DNA of 64,000 nt from Flaveria trinervia (GCA_025506515.1 CM046453.1:33499715-33563714), one strand, 5' to 3'; counted from the stretch's first letter, positions 47,642 to 60,225 are shown. The notes: generated by a model not told the origin, from the sequence alone. Translations and numbers: made by a program.

Positions 47642-50352
47642 TTACATCTGAAAACCCAAGCCTTGCTTGTCTTGGGCTCGTTTGTAGAAGGTAATTCAAC
47701 AGTAATAGATCCTATGGTTGTACTAAAAGGATCTTGAGCTATTGTTGATGGAGAAATCTTAGTCGGTCTTTCTTAGACATCCACACCACCTTTGGAGTCT
47801 TGCACTTGACCTTCGAAACTTTAGAAGCTTTTGGAACTTTAGAAGTTTTGATGACTGAACCTTCGAAAGATTCTGCAGACACTACAGCAGACTTCAGTGC
47901 TTCGGAAGACTCCTTTCTTTCGAGACCAAATATTCTTCCGAAGAGAATTTCCACTTCCATTTTTGTTAGATTTGGAGCTTCCGAAGGAAACAAATTTTCC
48001 TTCCGAAGCTTGAATCTTCTTAGAACTCTTTGAAGCCTTTGTTTTGGTCATATGTACAGTACCTTTAGGATTGAAGGGACAATCCTTGGCAATGTGAGTG
48101 GTGCTGTCACACATGACACAATTCATTCTTTTCTTCACAAGAGCCTTGTCTTTGGAATAGGACTGTCTTTGGTCACATCCCTTCTCCACCTCCATCTTTG
48201 CAGATGATGAGACAATCCTCTTAGGCTGAGGACTGTGCTTGGAGTTTGATGGTCCAGGCTGTGCAGCAGTGGTACACAGCAGATCAGTATTCTTCTTGCT
48301 ACTGAGATGAGTTGAACAAGAACCAGAACTCTTAGTAGAGGAGTTTTGGTTGATGTCTTCAGTCCCTACCACTTTAAACCCTACAGAAATAAAAACTTGT
48401 TTCTACTTAGAGTCAAAAGTAGCCTTGCTCTCTTGAGCCTTCCTTGCCTTTCTTTTGCTTTTCCTGATCAAGTTCTTCTCATGGACTTGGTCATCGTAGT
48501 GTTTACTTTCTCCTCAGAAGGATAGTGCCCTTCTTGGAATCCTCATCTTCACTCTTTGTAGAGGGATTCTTCACTATCTCTTCTTCATCCTCTTCACTCA
48601 TAGGATCTATGAGAGGAAGCTCATCTTCACAAGTTCCACACCTAGGAGATCTTACTAACAAGATTGTGTGTGGAGAAGCTATCTCTTTGGATCCCAGTCC
48701 CTGCTTGTTTTGATAGCACACTTTGTTGTGCAGGGATGAGGATATCATGTTCTTGAAGGTCTCCTTTTCAAGAAAACTCTTTTCTGTGCCGGCTTTGCTG
48801 AATACAAGCTCAGCCTGGCACTCAGTTAACTTGGTTATGAGATATTTGATTTGAGTCCTAAAATCTGTGTGTTCATGTTTTAGAACTGAAATGGTTTTCT
48901 CTAAGTCCTCTATTTTCAGCTTATAATCATTTTCAGACTTTCTAAAATTAGATTTTAAAATGTTTAAGGACTCAACATCAGATCTCATTTCCAAGTTGTA
49001 GGACCTGTACCTGTTAACTTTAGCAATGCATTTAGGAGTACAGAGATGTTCCAATACCTTGGCTTCATCATGATCTGCCATTAGTGCTTGGCTTGGAGAG
49101 GCATCTTCCACCTGAAAGCTCCAGTCAAAGCCTCCTTCTTCAACAGTAACAGCAGCTTGCTACTTTGACTTCTCATTATGGAGAGCTTTGTCAGTGTAGT
49201 TTGGTCTGGATTGTGTTTGGCCACCATTTGTTCTAGGTGCCTTACACTCTCTAGCAAAGTGGGTCATCAAGTTACAATTGTAACACTTGACTTTGCCTTT
49301 GTCCAGTCCAAACTTTCCACTGGTTGCATTGCTTGGACACTTCCTTCTAGTCCTGTTGTAGAACTTCTTGGCTCTGTGAGTGAGAAGAGCCATCTGTTGG
49401 ACGATTTCCATATATTCTAGATCATCTGGATGGATACAATCCAGGTCTTCAAGAGTGAAAAGAGAGTTGCCACAGCTTTCATCAGAAGACACAAAAGCTT
49501 GAGAAGAGCTTGTCTCTTGGAATGGGCTTCCTTGAGTGTAGTTCTCCTTTGGTGTCTCTGGGAAGGTGATAAAAGGACCCTTTGGTGAGTTGTCAGGGTA
49601 GCATATGAGATGATGTTTCGGTTCTATGCAATCCCTTTCAACAACATGTAGGGCTGAACCCATCTGATTGTTGGAGTTTCCAGATGAACCTTGCATGTTC
49701 ATCTCCATCTGGTAGCCACTGAGAATCCCATATAACTCTGTCAGAGTAAGAGTTTTGAGAATTTCAATTCTCTTGATCACCACACAGTAGTGTGTCCATT
49801 GCCTAGGAAGTGAGGACATGAACTTCCTTACAATGTCTCTGTTTTCAAGAGAACTCATCCATCCACTAGGGTATCCACATTCTCAACATACCTGAAGTAC
49901 TGCTGAGTCATGGTCTCACCTGTTTTGAAGGTGAAGTTTTCAAACTGCTGCTTCTGGAGATCCTTCTTGTTTTCCTTGGCTTCAGAAAAACCCTCACACA
50001 TCAGTTTCAGTGCATCCCACAGCTGCTTGGCTATTTTGCACTTCTTGAAACCTCTGTACACAGAGTTTGGAAGGGTAGTTTGAAGAGCTGTCATGACTTT
50101 TCTGTCTATCTCTACTCTCTTCCTATCTTCATCAGTGTAGTTAGCCATATCTTTAGGGATCATACCAGCACCAGTAGCAGAAGGTGTGCTGGGTATGAAA
50201 GGTCCATTCTCAATAGACTCCGACATTCTTGAATCAAGAGACCTGATGAAACCTTCCATTCTTAAACACCAGGTGTCAAACTCATCAAAAGTGATCAGTG
50301 GGGACTTGTTCATTGTTCCAATTTCCATATCAGTTTTGGAAATGGCTGCCAT
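47638..50352 (-). pseudogene. gag: Beta gag, few breaks
   Basis: ATG at 50352 (MAAISKTDMEIGTMNK). UBN2-type capsid region 50352-49600, with FDEFDTWCLRMEGFIRSLD and QLWDALKLMCEG; a break near 49857. Zinc knuckle 1 (CYNCNLMTHFAREC) 49244-49285; coiled coil about 48990-48780 (DLEKTISVLKHEHTDFRTQI); an acidic stretch (EEDEEEIVKN) near 48580; zinc knuckle 2 (CVMCDSTTHIAKDC) 48079-48120; then an S/K-rich tail coded by repeated CTTCCGAAG words (47790-48010). It ends KAWVFRCN-TAA at 47638, parallel to KVWVSKPN in Alpha. Confidence 0.87.
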
Positions 50353-50422
50353 TTGAAAAGTTTAGTATTTGTGCGTGTGAGGGATCTTAAGATGGTGAGA
50401 TCTTATATCAAGAGCCTGGAAA

Positions 50423-50434
50423 GCTCTCATACCA
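50423..50434 (-). other. Beta primer binding site
   Basis: TGGTATGAGAGC on the minus strand, one mismatch from the Met-tRNA complement, adjacent to the 5' LTR. Confidence 0.85.
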
Positions 50435-50436
50435 AA

Positions 50437-51213
50437 TGCAGGATCATTAAAGGGTATAAGTTACAACAAAACAACACAAAGAGGAGATAAACTAAACTTT
50501 GATCAAACAGTAAACTGGATTAACCAAGTGGTGACACTAAGAACACAAGTAATGCAGGAGACAAAGAACACAAAGAGCACAAGTGTTTGGTTTTCAAGAA
50601 TGCAGTATATTGCCTTCTCTATGTTCTATTACAAGTGTTACAAAGCATATTCGAAAGATACAAGAACATGAGATATTTATACAACATCCTACAGCGTTTA
50701 TACTTTGAAAGTCAGCTGGATACAATTGACTAGACACACACAAAATCATTGTAGAGTCAAAAGGCAGATTGCCTTTTGACTTGTGACTATGACATGCCAT
50801 AGCTCACATCCTATCTATTACAAAAAGGATAAAGTACATAAAGTAGAAAGTTACAGACTCAAGACCTCAATGTATAGTTACCAAAAGCATGGACCTTTTC
50901 ACCAAACCATGTAAGTTGGTGACTTGCAGAGTTGCAGCGGAAAGGTGTCCAGCTTTATGGAACAGTACATCAGATAAAGCATGTTACTAAAAGTCTTCGG
51001 AAGAAATCTGTCTTCATGAACTTGAAGCTTCGGAAGACTTTGTCTCTAAGGATTCGGAAGACTTCATGTTTGGCTTCAGAAGATATTGGTCTTGGCTTCG
51101 GAAGATTTCACACTTGGAGTATTTCTGTTGCACATGTGAAACTTCGAAGCATTCTTCTTTAATGCACTTGTGCAGCATGCAGGAAAGACTAAAGATGTTT
51201 AGGTTGCATCCGC
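50437..51213 (-). repeat. Beta 5' LTR (outer end slightly truncated)
   Basis: Matches the 3' LTR (14253-15047) from the inner CCTGCA end outwards but stops matching at 51213, leaving out the first 13-18 bases including the terminal TG. A TATAAATA box is at 50674-50681. CTTCGGAAG words lie at 50995-51110. Confidence 0.87.
50674..50681 (-). promoter_or_regulatory. Beta LTR TATA box
   Basis: TATAAATA on the minus strand inside the 5' LTR; the 3' LTR has TATAAGTA at the same place. Confidence 0.5.
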
Positions 51214-51339
51214 CTCTGATAAACTAACTAATGAAGTGAATTTGTTTTCTTTAAAGCTTTAAAATAAACTAACTAATGACGTGAATTGTTTTAGTGTCTT
51301 CTTGGGTGTTTGTAAATTATATATATATATATATATACG

Positions 51340-51389
<50 letters not shown>

Positions 51390-51391
51390 AT

Positions 51392-51446
<55 letters not shown>

Positions 51447-52553
51447 TATATATCGAATACTTGGCTATTTTTCACAACTACAATGCAAAACGATTATATT
51501 CTTCCAAGATAAATAAATATTTATTGATTGATCGAGACGTGTTGTGACACGGGTATTATACGAGTTCTGGGAATGTATTCCCAGAGTTGTTTATACCCAT
51601 GTAAACTTATGTATATTTTGCGCGTAAATATATTTATATGAAAAATCATCAAATGGTCATCACGATTAATACTTTTCTCAACGAAAACATCTCAATTGAG
51701 GTTAATAAGTTGGGTGAACAACAGGTGTCTTATGTGTTTTTGGACGCGGGTAGATCGGGCTTCATTTTATCTGAAGCTATTTGTATTTGCTAGTTTGTTT
51801 GCATTCAGGTGAGTTTCACGGCCCCATTTTTACTTATTTTTATTTTGAGGGAGATTGCATGCAAAGTACTATTTTCTGGACACATTTACTTATCAGTGAT
51901 TTCACATGTTATATAAGTTGTTTACTTAACGTATAGAGTCCCTTGTTATCGACCCGTTAGTTTATTTCCCAAAGTGAGGTAATCATGGATGGTACTATTG
52001 GGTTTGACTACCCCCACCCGGATTAATTACCCTAACCTTGACCGGAGGTCTAAACAGGTGCATTATTAGCCTGTTCACAGTCATGCTTACGGTAGGCATG
52101 GGTAGGGACAATTTGTTACAGTTATAGTCTAGCTTCAGTTGCGGTGCTTATATAATATTGTAGTATTCTATGATTGACAATAAAATCATGGAAATACTTG
52201 TGGTCCATTAAACTGTTTACTATAACTTTAAAACCTGTGAAATAACCAACTTTATGTTGACATATTTTCATGCATGTTTTCTAAGGTATTTGACCTTGCA
52301 TCAAGTTAAGCTAGCTTGGTCCACGTTGCATTTAGGGTCATTCATGCTTTTTGGGACATTATTGTTGTATTTGTCATGTTTTGAAAACAATTACATTAGT
52401 TCTACTACTTCCGCAACTAAACTCTGAAAACAATTATGTAATTTTAAACTTATTTGCAACGTATGTTTACTAAATCATGTAGTGGTCGATCAATGATTAT
52501 GGTTTCCATGATGATCATGCCCCGTGGGAAACCGCTGTGGTTGGGGTGTGATA
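51214..52553 (+). repeat. Gypsy-G 5' LTR, second part
   Basis: Noncoding; ends GTTGGGGTGTGATA with a PBS-like site after it. The first about 100 bases repeat sequence also present at 13757-13850 in the first LTR part. No gene seen. Confidence 0.6.
51318..51453. repeat. AT/AC compound microsatellite
   Basis: About 135 bp of TA repeats with a central ACACACAC block. Likely slippage-prone; exact length is unreliable in any assembly. Confidence 0.92.
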
Positions 52554-52556
52554 GAT

Positions 52557-52569
52557 TGGTATCAAAACC
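52557..52569 (+). other. Gypsy-G primer binding site (diverged)
   Basis: TGGTATCAAAACC just after the LTR end; resembles the Met-tRNA complement with a few changes. Confidence 0.6.
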
Positions 52570-52697
52570 ATTGGTTATAGGATATTAGGTTGCATTTAGT
52601 GGACCTAGACTATAACTGTAGTTGATTAAATGCATGTATCCCTTTATATATTAACTTAACTTATATCAATTGTACTTGTGTATTGCCTTGCATAGAG

Positions 52698-53050
52698 ATG
52701 TCTTCAGCATCGATGCCGATTTACATTTTTGATTCGGATGAGGAGTACAAGCCCACAACTCCGACCTTTTCTGCAGGATCCACATCACTCCCGATGCCCT
52801 GATTTAGACGACTGGTGGTACTAGGACTGAGACCCCTACACCACCTGCTATCCCTGTCACCGAAGCTACTCCCGACCCCACACATGACTCCTGGAGGCAT
52901 TAACCTCGACTCGATTCTCTAGACTACCTCCTCCTCCTCCTCCAAGAATGTATTGGTGGGCATGTACACCCGAGATTCAAGCCGACCTCCCGGTGGAGCT
53001 TGTCCCGGGAGTCGTGTGTATCGTTGGACCACAACTCCTAATGGCCGTTC
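52698..53050 (+). pseudogene. Gypsy-G upstream ORF, first part
   Basis: ATG at 52698 (MSSASMPIYIFDSDEEYKPT) opens a reading frame between PBS and gag. A TGA follows after 34 codons, and homologous-looking S/P-rich sequence continues to the Copia-H insertion at 53051. Composite gypsy elements are known to me to carry an S/P/D-rich N-terminal region beginning MSSAS before the MPPRRR gag; the assignment is by that resemblance. Confidence 0.5.
53046..53050 (+). repeat. Target site duplication of Copia-H (left)
   Basis: cgttc, repeated exactly at 61167-61171. Confidence 0.92.
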
Positions 53051-53998
53051 TGTAAGGGGTTCCAACATGTTTATCAAAGCTCATATATCATAGATTATAT
53101 GAAAAACGCAGCGGATATTATATTTTAAAACATGTTAAGAAGATAGTTGTTAAACCCATTTAACAAAGAACCCCAACCCATGGATCTTTATACACAATGC
53201 ATATAGTAAGATAAAGCATAAGATATAAAACTACAACCTTTGTAGCTTCTCCAAAACGAATTATATGAGATGAAAGGAGATGAATGTAAGGCTGAAACTT
53301 CAAGCTAGAAGTCCTCAAGAGGTTGTACCCCAAGCTTCTTCAAACACCTTCTTTGCTAGGTTATGCAACACCACCTTCAAGAACCCTCTTGAACTCTTGA
53401 TTTTCAGCCAAGAACACTAAGATTAAAGGCTGAAAATCAGCCCCTTTCTTACTAAAAACCATTTTCTAGAGAGAAGGTAGAGAGGATTTTTCTCTTTTGT
53501 TGTTATGTGTGTGTGAGAGAGTGAAAAATGCAAGAGTGAAGTGTGTAGTTAATTGCATGTCTTGGAACAACAAAAAGGGAATCCCAAGACTCAAGGGGTG
53601 GCCGAAAATTAGGCTCCCTTGGTCTTTCCCTCTTAATTCAAATTATTAAAAAAAATACTTGCATTCTACCGTTTATAAAATTAAACTATTTAATTTTATA
53701 GAACTCACACACTATTATATGTCATTGTTTAACCAATTTAAGCAATGAAACAAATATCCCATATGAATAAATTATAATATATATATTATATATATATATA
53801 TATATAATCTTGTTCATTTACAAAAGCAATGATTTAGAAAAGCGGTTTCTAAATGGTGCTAATATTTAATTGTATGATCTTATCAACGAATAAATTTATC
53901 GGTGTTTGTTTGGCTTGTTATTGGGTATGACCCGATTTGGATCATATCACACTAGCCACATCAATTTAATATGTATCTTGGGCAGATCAAATCTTTCA
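53051..53998 (-). repeat. Copia-H 3' LTR
   Basis: 948 bp, TGAAAGATTTG...CCCCTTACA on the minus strand. An AT tract lies at about 53775-53807. Confidence 0.92.
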
Positions 53999-54783
53999 AT
54001 CTCCCACTTGCACAAGATTCATAGAAGATTGATGCAAGCAGAAAATAACGCCTAGCAACGGTTTGCTACCCCTAATGTATATGACTAAGTGCCATTCAAT
54101 AACATCATCCTTTTCAAGTGACTTACTTGAATATGTCTTAGGTGAATTATTCATCTATCCTTTTGTTGCAGATGTCATGTTAAATCCAAGAGACACAGAA
54201 TTGTCATTCTCCAATGATTTAACTTTAACAGGCCTTAGACATCTAACTTTAAACTTAGACATCTAACGAATAAGAGGAACAAATTCCATCTTGACTACAT
54301 ACGTCTCTCACAATCACCTCATATATACCTGAACTCAGCCTTATGTACTGCCAATTTTTCAGAACAGCAAAGAACTAAGTCAAAGTACAACACTTGGTGA
54401 TATCAAGATCCAATATGTATCTCAGGTCTGAGGATACAATGATATTCGCCTTTACTCAATATCTCTTATGACTAATCACAAAGATTCCATGCAGAAATAA
54501 TTGAGTGCGGGTCAGTCCAACATCTATATCCCATAGATATCAATGAACCTTGGTAACAACCTCTTGCTTTATATTCATACCTTATGAACATCAACCAATC
54601 CAAGTTCATTATAGTCTTGCATTCATAGTTGTTCCCACAAGTATGATCGACTACGGACGTTTAGAATAACTTATTTATTCACGGATTTAAACATGCTAAA
54701 ATAGAAGAACAAATGAAATTTAAACCATATAATTAAGTCAAATACATAAGTTCTAATATCCAAATACAAAATACAACATCAAA
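53999..54783 (-). other. Copia-H 3' untranslated region with polypurine tract
   Basis: A purine tract AAGTGGGAGAT abuts the 3' LTR (53999-54009). The remaining 770 bases up to the pol stop contain no recognisable gene; this is long for a copia 3' region. Confidence 0.6.
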
Positions 54784-57700
54784 TCAGTCACTTGAATATC
54801 TAAGTCCCATGGCACAAACATGACCCTCATGCTTTGCCTTTTCAAGGAGCTTTGTGAGTGGATCCGCAACGTTTTTATCAGTGTGGACTTTGCGAATACA
54901 TATCTTTCCTTTTTCAACTTCATCCTTATGTAGTTGAATCTCCGTTCAAATGCCGAGTCTTTTGATGAGCACGAGGTTCCTTGATTTGAGCAATCGCACC
55001 CTCGTTGTCACAAAAGATCTCTAGGGGATCCTGAATGGAAGGGACTACCCCTAGATCGGCTATGAATTTCTTCAGCCATGCAGCTTCCTGTGCTGCCATT
55101 GAAGCGGCGACGTATTCTGACTCTGTAGTGGACAACGCTACGACTTCTTGCTTTGAGCTTTTCCAAGAAATAGCTCCCCCATTTAGAATAAAAATGTACC
55201 CCGATTGAGATCGTGAATCATCTCGATCGGTTTGGAAACTCGCATCCGTGTAACCTCTTACAACGAGTTCCTCTTCACCAGACCCGTAGATCAAGAACAT
55301 GTCCTTAGTCCTCCTTAGGTACTTCAGAATGTTTTTGACAGCCATCCAATGACTATCACCAGGATTTTGCTGGTATCTACTTGTCATGCTTAAAGCGCAT
55401 GACACGTCTGGTCTAGTGCATATCATTGCATACATGATGGATCCTATAGCAGATGCATATGGGATCGCCTTCATCCTAGTTTGCTCCTCCTTGGAGCTTG
55501 GACATTGAGTCGTACTCAATATTGTCCCTCTTTGAATAGGTACGGTACCTTTCTTAGAGTTTTCCATCTTGAACCTTTTCAAGATTTTGTCAATGTATGC
55601 ACTTTGATTCAAACCAATTAACCGCCTTGATCTATCCCTATAGATCTTTATTCCCAGAATATAGGTGGCTTCACCAAGATCCTTGATGGAAAAACAACTT
55701 CCAAGCAGGTTTTACGCCTTCCAAGGTTGGAATGTCATTTCCAAATAGTAGTATGTCATCAACATACAATACTAGGAAGGTTATTGTGCTCCCACTAGCC
55801 TTTTTATACACACAAGCCTCGTCAGCGTTTTTGATGAAGCCAAATTTCTTTACTTCATCATCAAAACGGTGATTCCAACTTCTCGATGCTTGTTTCAATC
55901 CATAGATTGATTTCTTTAACTTGCATACTTTGTTAGGATGTTTTGGATCGACAAAACCTTCAAGCTGAACCATATAGACATCTTCCTCAAGATATCCATT
56001 TAGGAAAGCAGTTTTGACATCCATTTGCCAAATCTCATAATCATAATGAGCTGCTATGGCAAACAATATCCTAATAGACTTAAGCATTGCAACAGGTGAG
56101 AAGGTTTCATCATAATCAACCCCTTGAGTTTGAGTGAAACCCTTTGCTACAAGTCTAGCTTTGTAAGTATCCAAGTTTCCATGCATATCGGTTTTCTTCT
56201 TGAAAACCCACTTACTTCCAACTACTTTGGAATTAAGAGGCGGATAACAAGTTCCCAAACTTGATTGTCATACATGGATTGCATCTCAACGTTCATGGCT
56301 TCAAGCCATTTGTCACAATCCAAATTGGACACTACATCATGATATGTGGTTGGTTCATCTGAATCTACCACATAGCATCCATCCATGAAAAATCCGTATA
56401 TTTCAGGTGGATTACTAGTTCTACCACTTCTGCGAACGTTTTGTGTGTATTGATCAACCGCTTGATCATCCTCAACATCCTCATGTTGAGTGCTAGTTTC
56501 ACCAAACGTGCATCGGGCTGTGGTTCTTGCAGTTTTTGATCCTCTTCAAGATCCACTGTTCTACTGCTAGCTCCTTCCATAAGGAACTTGGCTTCTAAGA
56601 ACTCACCCTTTCTGGCAACAAATACCTTTTGTTCCAGTGGATTATAGAAATAATATCCCATAGAATCTCTAGGATATCCAACAAAGATACACTTGGTGGA
56701 TCGGACATCTAATTTGTTTGGGGTGGGTGTCTTAAATAAGCCTCACAACCCCAGACCCTTAAGTACGATAGGGATGGAACTCTTCCATGCCATATCTCAA
56801 AAGGTGTCTTTTCCACCTTTTTGGTTGGGGCCATATTCAGAATACGGGCTGCTGAGAGCAAAGCGAAACCCCAAAATGATAGAGGCAATGTGCTTCTAGC
56901 CATCATAGATCGAACCATATCCAATAAGGTTCGATTCCTCCTCTCAGACACACCATTATGTTGCGGTGTTCCAGGGGAGTGAGTTGTGAGATGATCCCAC
57001 AACTCCTAAGATGATCTTGAAAAATATCACTTAAGTATTCACCACCTCTATCGGTGCGGAGAACTTTAATTGATTTTGCTTGTTGAGTTGTTTTTCTACT
57101 TCATTCTTGAAGTTTTTGAACATTTCAAAAGCTTCATCTTTGTGTCTTAATAAATACACATATCCATAGCGACTATAATCGTCGGTAAAGGTAATGAAGT
57201 ATCTTTCACCATTCCTAGTCATTGGCTTAAAAGGACCACATACATCTGAATGTATGATACCTAATAAATCTTTTGCCCTTTCGTTAGTACCACAAGGGTG
57301 CCTTAGTCATTTTTCCTTGTAAAAAGATTCACATACATCAATGAATCACATTCATTTGTGTTTAAAAGACCATTCTTTTGAAGTGTTTGTATACGTTTCT
57401 TGTTATATGACCAAGACGACAATGCCAAAGGTAGGTATCACTCAAATCTTGTTTGAGTCTTTTGGTGGTTGCTTGGTATATTGAGCTATCATATGTTGTG
57501 TTTTCATGAACCAATTCATAAATACCATTACAAGGTATAGCCTTAAAATAAAATACATGATTTAAAGAAACATGAATATCATTGTCAACAAACTTGAAAT
57601 CATAATCATATTGTCTTAAATGGGAAACAGAAATTATGTTCCTAGTCAAATAGGAGCATATAATACATTATATAAAATAACTTCCAACCACTTGGAAGCT

Positions 57701-58795
57701 TCAAAATGTAGTCTCCTTGGGCTTCCACGTGAACCTTTGCACCATTGCCCATGAAGAGACTTATTTCCCCTTTTGCATAATGTTCATTTCTTTTGAACCC
57801 CTGCAACAAATTGCAAATGTGAGTTCCACATCCGGTATCTAATACCCATGTGTTAGAAGAAATAACATTTAGCTCAACATGTATCATATAAATTATACCT
57901 GAGGTTTGCCCCGCATCCCTCTTCTCTCTCAACTCTTTGAGATAGACTGGACAATTTCTCATCCAATGTCCTATCTCACCACATTTGAAGCATGGGTCGT
58001 TTACAGCAACCTTTTGCTTCTTCCCTTGGGCTTTGGAGGTTCCGCCCTAAAAACCATCTTCCCCTTCCCTTTAACGTGCCCCTTTCCTTTGGCAACATTT
58101 GCCTTAGGAGGGGGTAGAGACCTTTTTCTTCTCCCACCTTCATTAATGGTGAGAACGGGTAAAACCCTTTTACCCATTCCCGCCTCAGCTGATTTGAGCA
58201 TCGAATGAAGTTCATTTATGCTCTTGTCCCATCCGTTCATGTTGTAATTCATGACGAATGCCTCAAACCTTTTAGTTAGGCCATTAAGGATCAAATCCGT
58301 GGCCAATTCTTTGAGACAGGACAATTTAGCCTTTGAAGGCGGTCGATGTGGCTTTTCATCTTAAGAACATAAGATGAAACTGATTGGGTTTCCTCTCATC
58401 CGACATGCATGAAGCGCTCGAACCGTTTCAAAGCGCTCCACTCTAGCTTGTTGCTGGAACGTTTCCCGCAATTGAGTGATCATGTCATAGGCTCCATGGA
58501 GCTCATACTCCTTTTGGAGTTCAGGTGTCATACTTGCCAACATAAGGCAAGAGACTTGGACGGAGTCCTCTACATACTTTACCCAATTATTATAGGCCTC
58601 CACATCCTCCTCGCTAGGTTCATCAGGGATGGGATCATCAACAATGTAGGCCCGCTTTTCTTGCTTGAGAACAATTCTCAAGCTGCGGTACCAATCTATG
58701 AAGTTGTTAGGCGTTAGACGATCCCTTTGAAGGATCGCCCTAAGAGATAAGTTGTTTTGGTTAGGTACATCACTATTAGCGTTGTTGTCGGCCAT
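54784..58795 (-). pseudogene. gag-pol: Copia-H gag-pol, frameshifted
   Basis: ATG at 58795 (MADNNANSDVPNQNNL). UBN2-type gag to about 58150; a K/R/G-rich segment; zinc knuckle CFKCGEIGHWMRNC near 57950-57995; protease D-T-G (WVLDTGCGTHIC near 57830); gag-pre-integrase 57649-57362; integrase 57300-56709 with TDRGGEYL near 57040 and NGVSERRNR near 56940; a C-terminal segment with GYPRDSMGYYFYNP-type sequence near 56640; RT 56258-55671 with LYVDDILLFG; RNase H 55612-54926 and the tail to the TGA at 54784. Frameshifts near 58370, 58000, 57640, 57300, 57020, 56700, 56265, 55670 and 54930, each fitting a small indel. Confidence 0.9.
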
Positions 58796-60225
58796 CTACA
58801 AGATTTTACAAAGTCCATTTTAGTAATCATTGATATAATTATATTTTATTTATTAACACCCTTTATGTCTCATAGACTTATTAATAAATAAAATTTAGAA
58901 TCCAACGTTATATTTAAATATTGGTTAGGTGACCTTTATCCCATTATTTAAATAAACAAGGTAGTCAAATGACAATTGCAACCTATTGCAACTTCTAGTG
59001 GTATGGGATCGTTTGAACATCTTTTGTTCATAACGGCATGTTTACCCCCAACACTTTTATAAAACACATTTTAGGTGATCCATTCAATATATTTTAAATC
59101 AAGTCGTCCTACTTACACACACGTGTGAGTTTACTACATGAGTGGTTAGGTGACCTTTATCCCACAAACATGGTATTCTCACCTCAAGTCACAAGTTCCC
59201 TCAAAGTGGTTAGGTGACCTTTATCCCACTAAGAGTTGCAACTAACCTAAGTGTTGTGTAAAAAGATGGTGCTTAACTTGTTTTCAAAAGGGATTTAAAT
59301 TGATACAATTCTAGTTTTAGAAAAGTCTATGTATCATATGATTGTATGCATTCAACCATATGGTACTCTATCGATTCTTTTAAATAAAACTCATTTTATT
59401 TTACAAACCATAATTCCTTTTATAGAACCATTCTATTTTGCTTAATGATTTGAGAACCAATTTTCTTGTTTATAGTTTGTTTTAGAGACGGTTTGTTAAT
59501 CACATCCAAATAATCAAAACAAACATCATCATATGCAATCAACCAAACATAAACAAAACATTCATATATGCATAACAAAGCATACTAAGTTGAGCACACT
59601 TGTTTTGCCAAAACAAGTGTGTCAAATGGTCTTGTCCTAAGGGTTAAGAATCATGACACATGGTTGATCAAAGGGACTCCCACTTGAATCCACATCTTCA
59701 AGCATCCTCTTTGTCTTATCTTTTCTTCAAGTCTTGATCTTGAGCATCCTTTACAAAATTATGTATCCTAATACATGTTTCTAGTAAAGAAAAACTCCTA
59801 ATCTATTTATTACAAATCATATGAATGAATAGATTACAAAACAAAACTTGAAACCCAAAAATAAAACATTACATGCCCAAATGAATATAACTAAACAACC
59901 AATCAACAATCAATCAATATGGTCAAGGCTTTGTTATGCATAAACAACAAACAACATATTAAAACATATCATAAGACACGGTTTTGGCAGCCCCTTTTTA
60001 ACCATTTTCTTGGCCAACATTAACCAAGAACACATGGGTTTAGTCCAAACTAATAAACATCTTATGATCTAGATTTTTAAAGATCATTATATGCATAAAG
60101 TAAGATCTTTAAAACATCAAAAAGGGGGGCACAAAACAGCCCACTAACTCACGGATTGAGGTGTTAAGCACCCAAAAACCGTGAACTAGTGAAGTAAAAT
60201 ATGTATGCATGTATAAGTGGCTGAT
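58796..60225 (-). other. Copia-H 5' leader with three copies of a 21-bp repeat
   Basis: About 1.4 kb between PBS and gag without a recognisable gene. On the plus strand GGTTAGGTGACCTTTATCCC plus one A occurs at 58923-58943, 59144-59164 and 59208-59228 without mismatch. Each contains the palindrome AGGTGACCT. A long leader is usual for elements that package RNA; the role of the repeat is unknown. Confidence 0.7.

Larger units (their letters stand above)
14253..51213 (-). mobile_element. Beta: copia element (Sirevirus-like) hosting two nested copies
   Basis: Minus-strand element with LTRs at 50437-51213 (5') and 14253-15047 (3'). Its parts read in order: gag 50352-47638, pol 47620-46774, [Alpha-3 inserted], pol 34456-31771, spacer, ORF3 31158-28605, [Alpha-2 inserted], ORF3 16346-15318, PPT, LTR. 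Without guests it is about 12.4 kb, the same size as the Alpha elements. It sits in the Gypsy-G LTR. No 5-bp target duplication is seen (tatat at the left, gataa at the right), and the 5' LTR lacks its first bases, so the right edge was rearranged. Confidence 0.88.

Noticed and set aside
51318..51453. AT/AC tract as an origin, matrix attachment or centromere satellite
   Set aside because: A simple microsatellite inside an LTR explains it; no other supporting signal.
53051..53998. Solo LTR
   Set aside because: A matching LTR at 60240-61166, a PPT beside it and an exact target duplication outside both show that it is the 3' LTR of Copia-H.
57906..58208. Plus-strand frame of 100 codons opposite Copia-H gag
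   Set aside because: Antisense to the K/R/G-rich gag segment and zinc knuckle, which are clearly coded on the minus strand.
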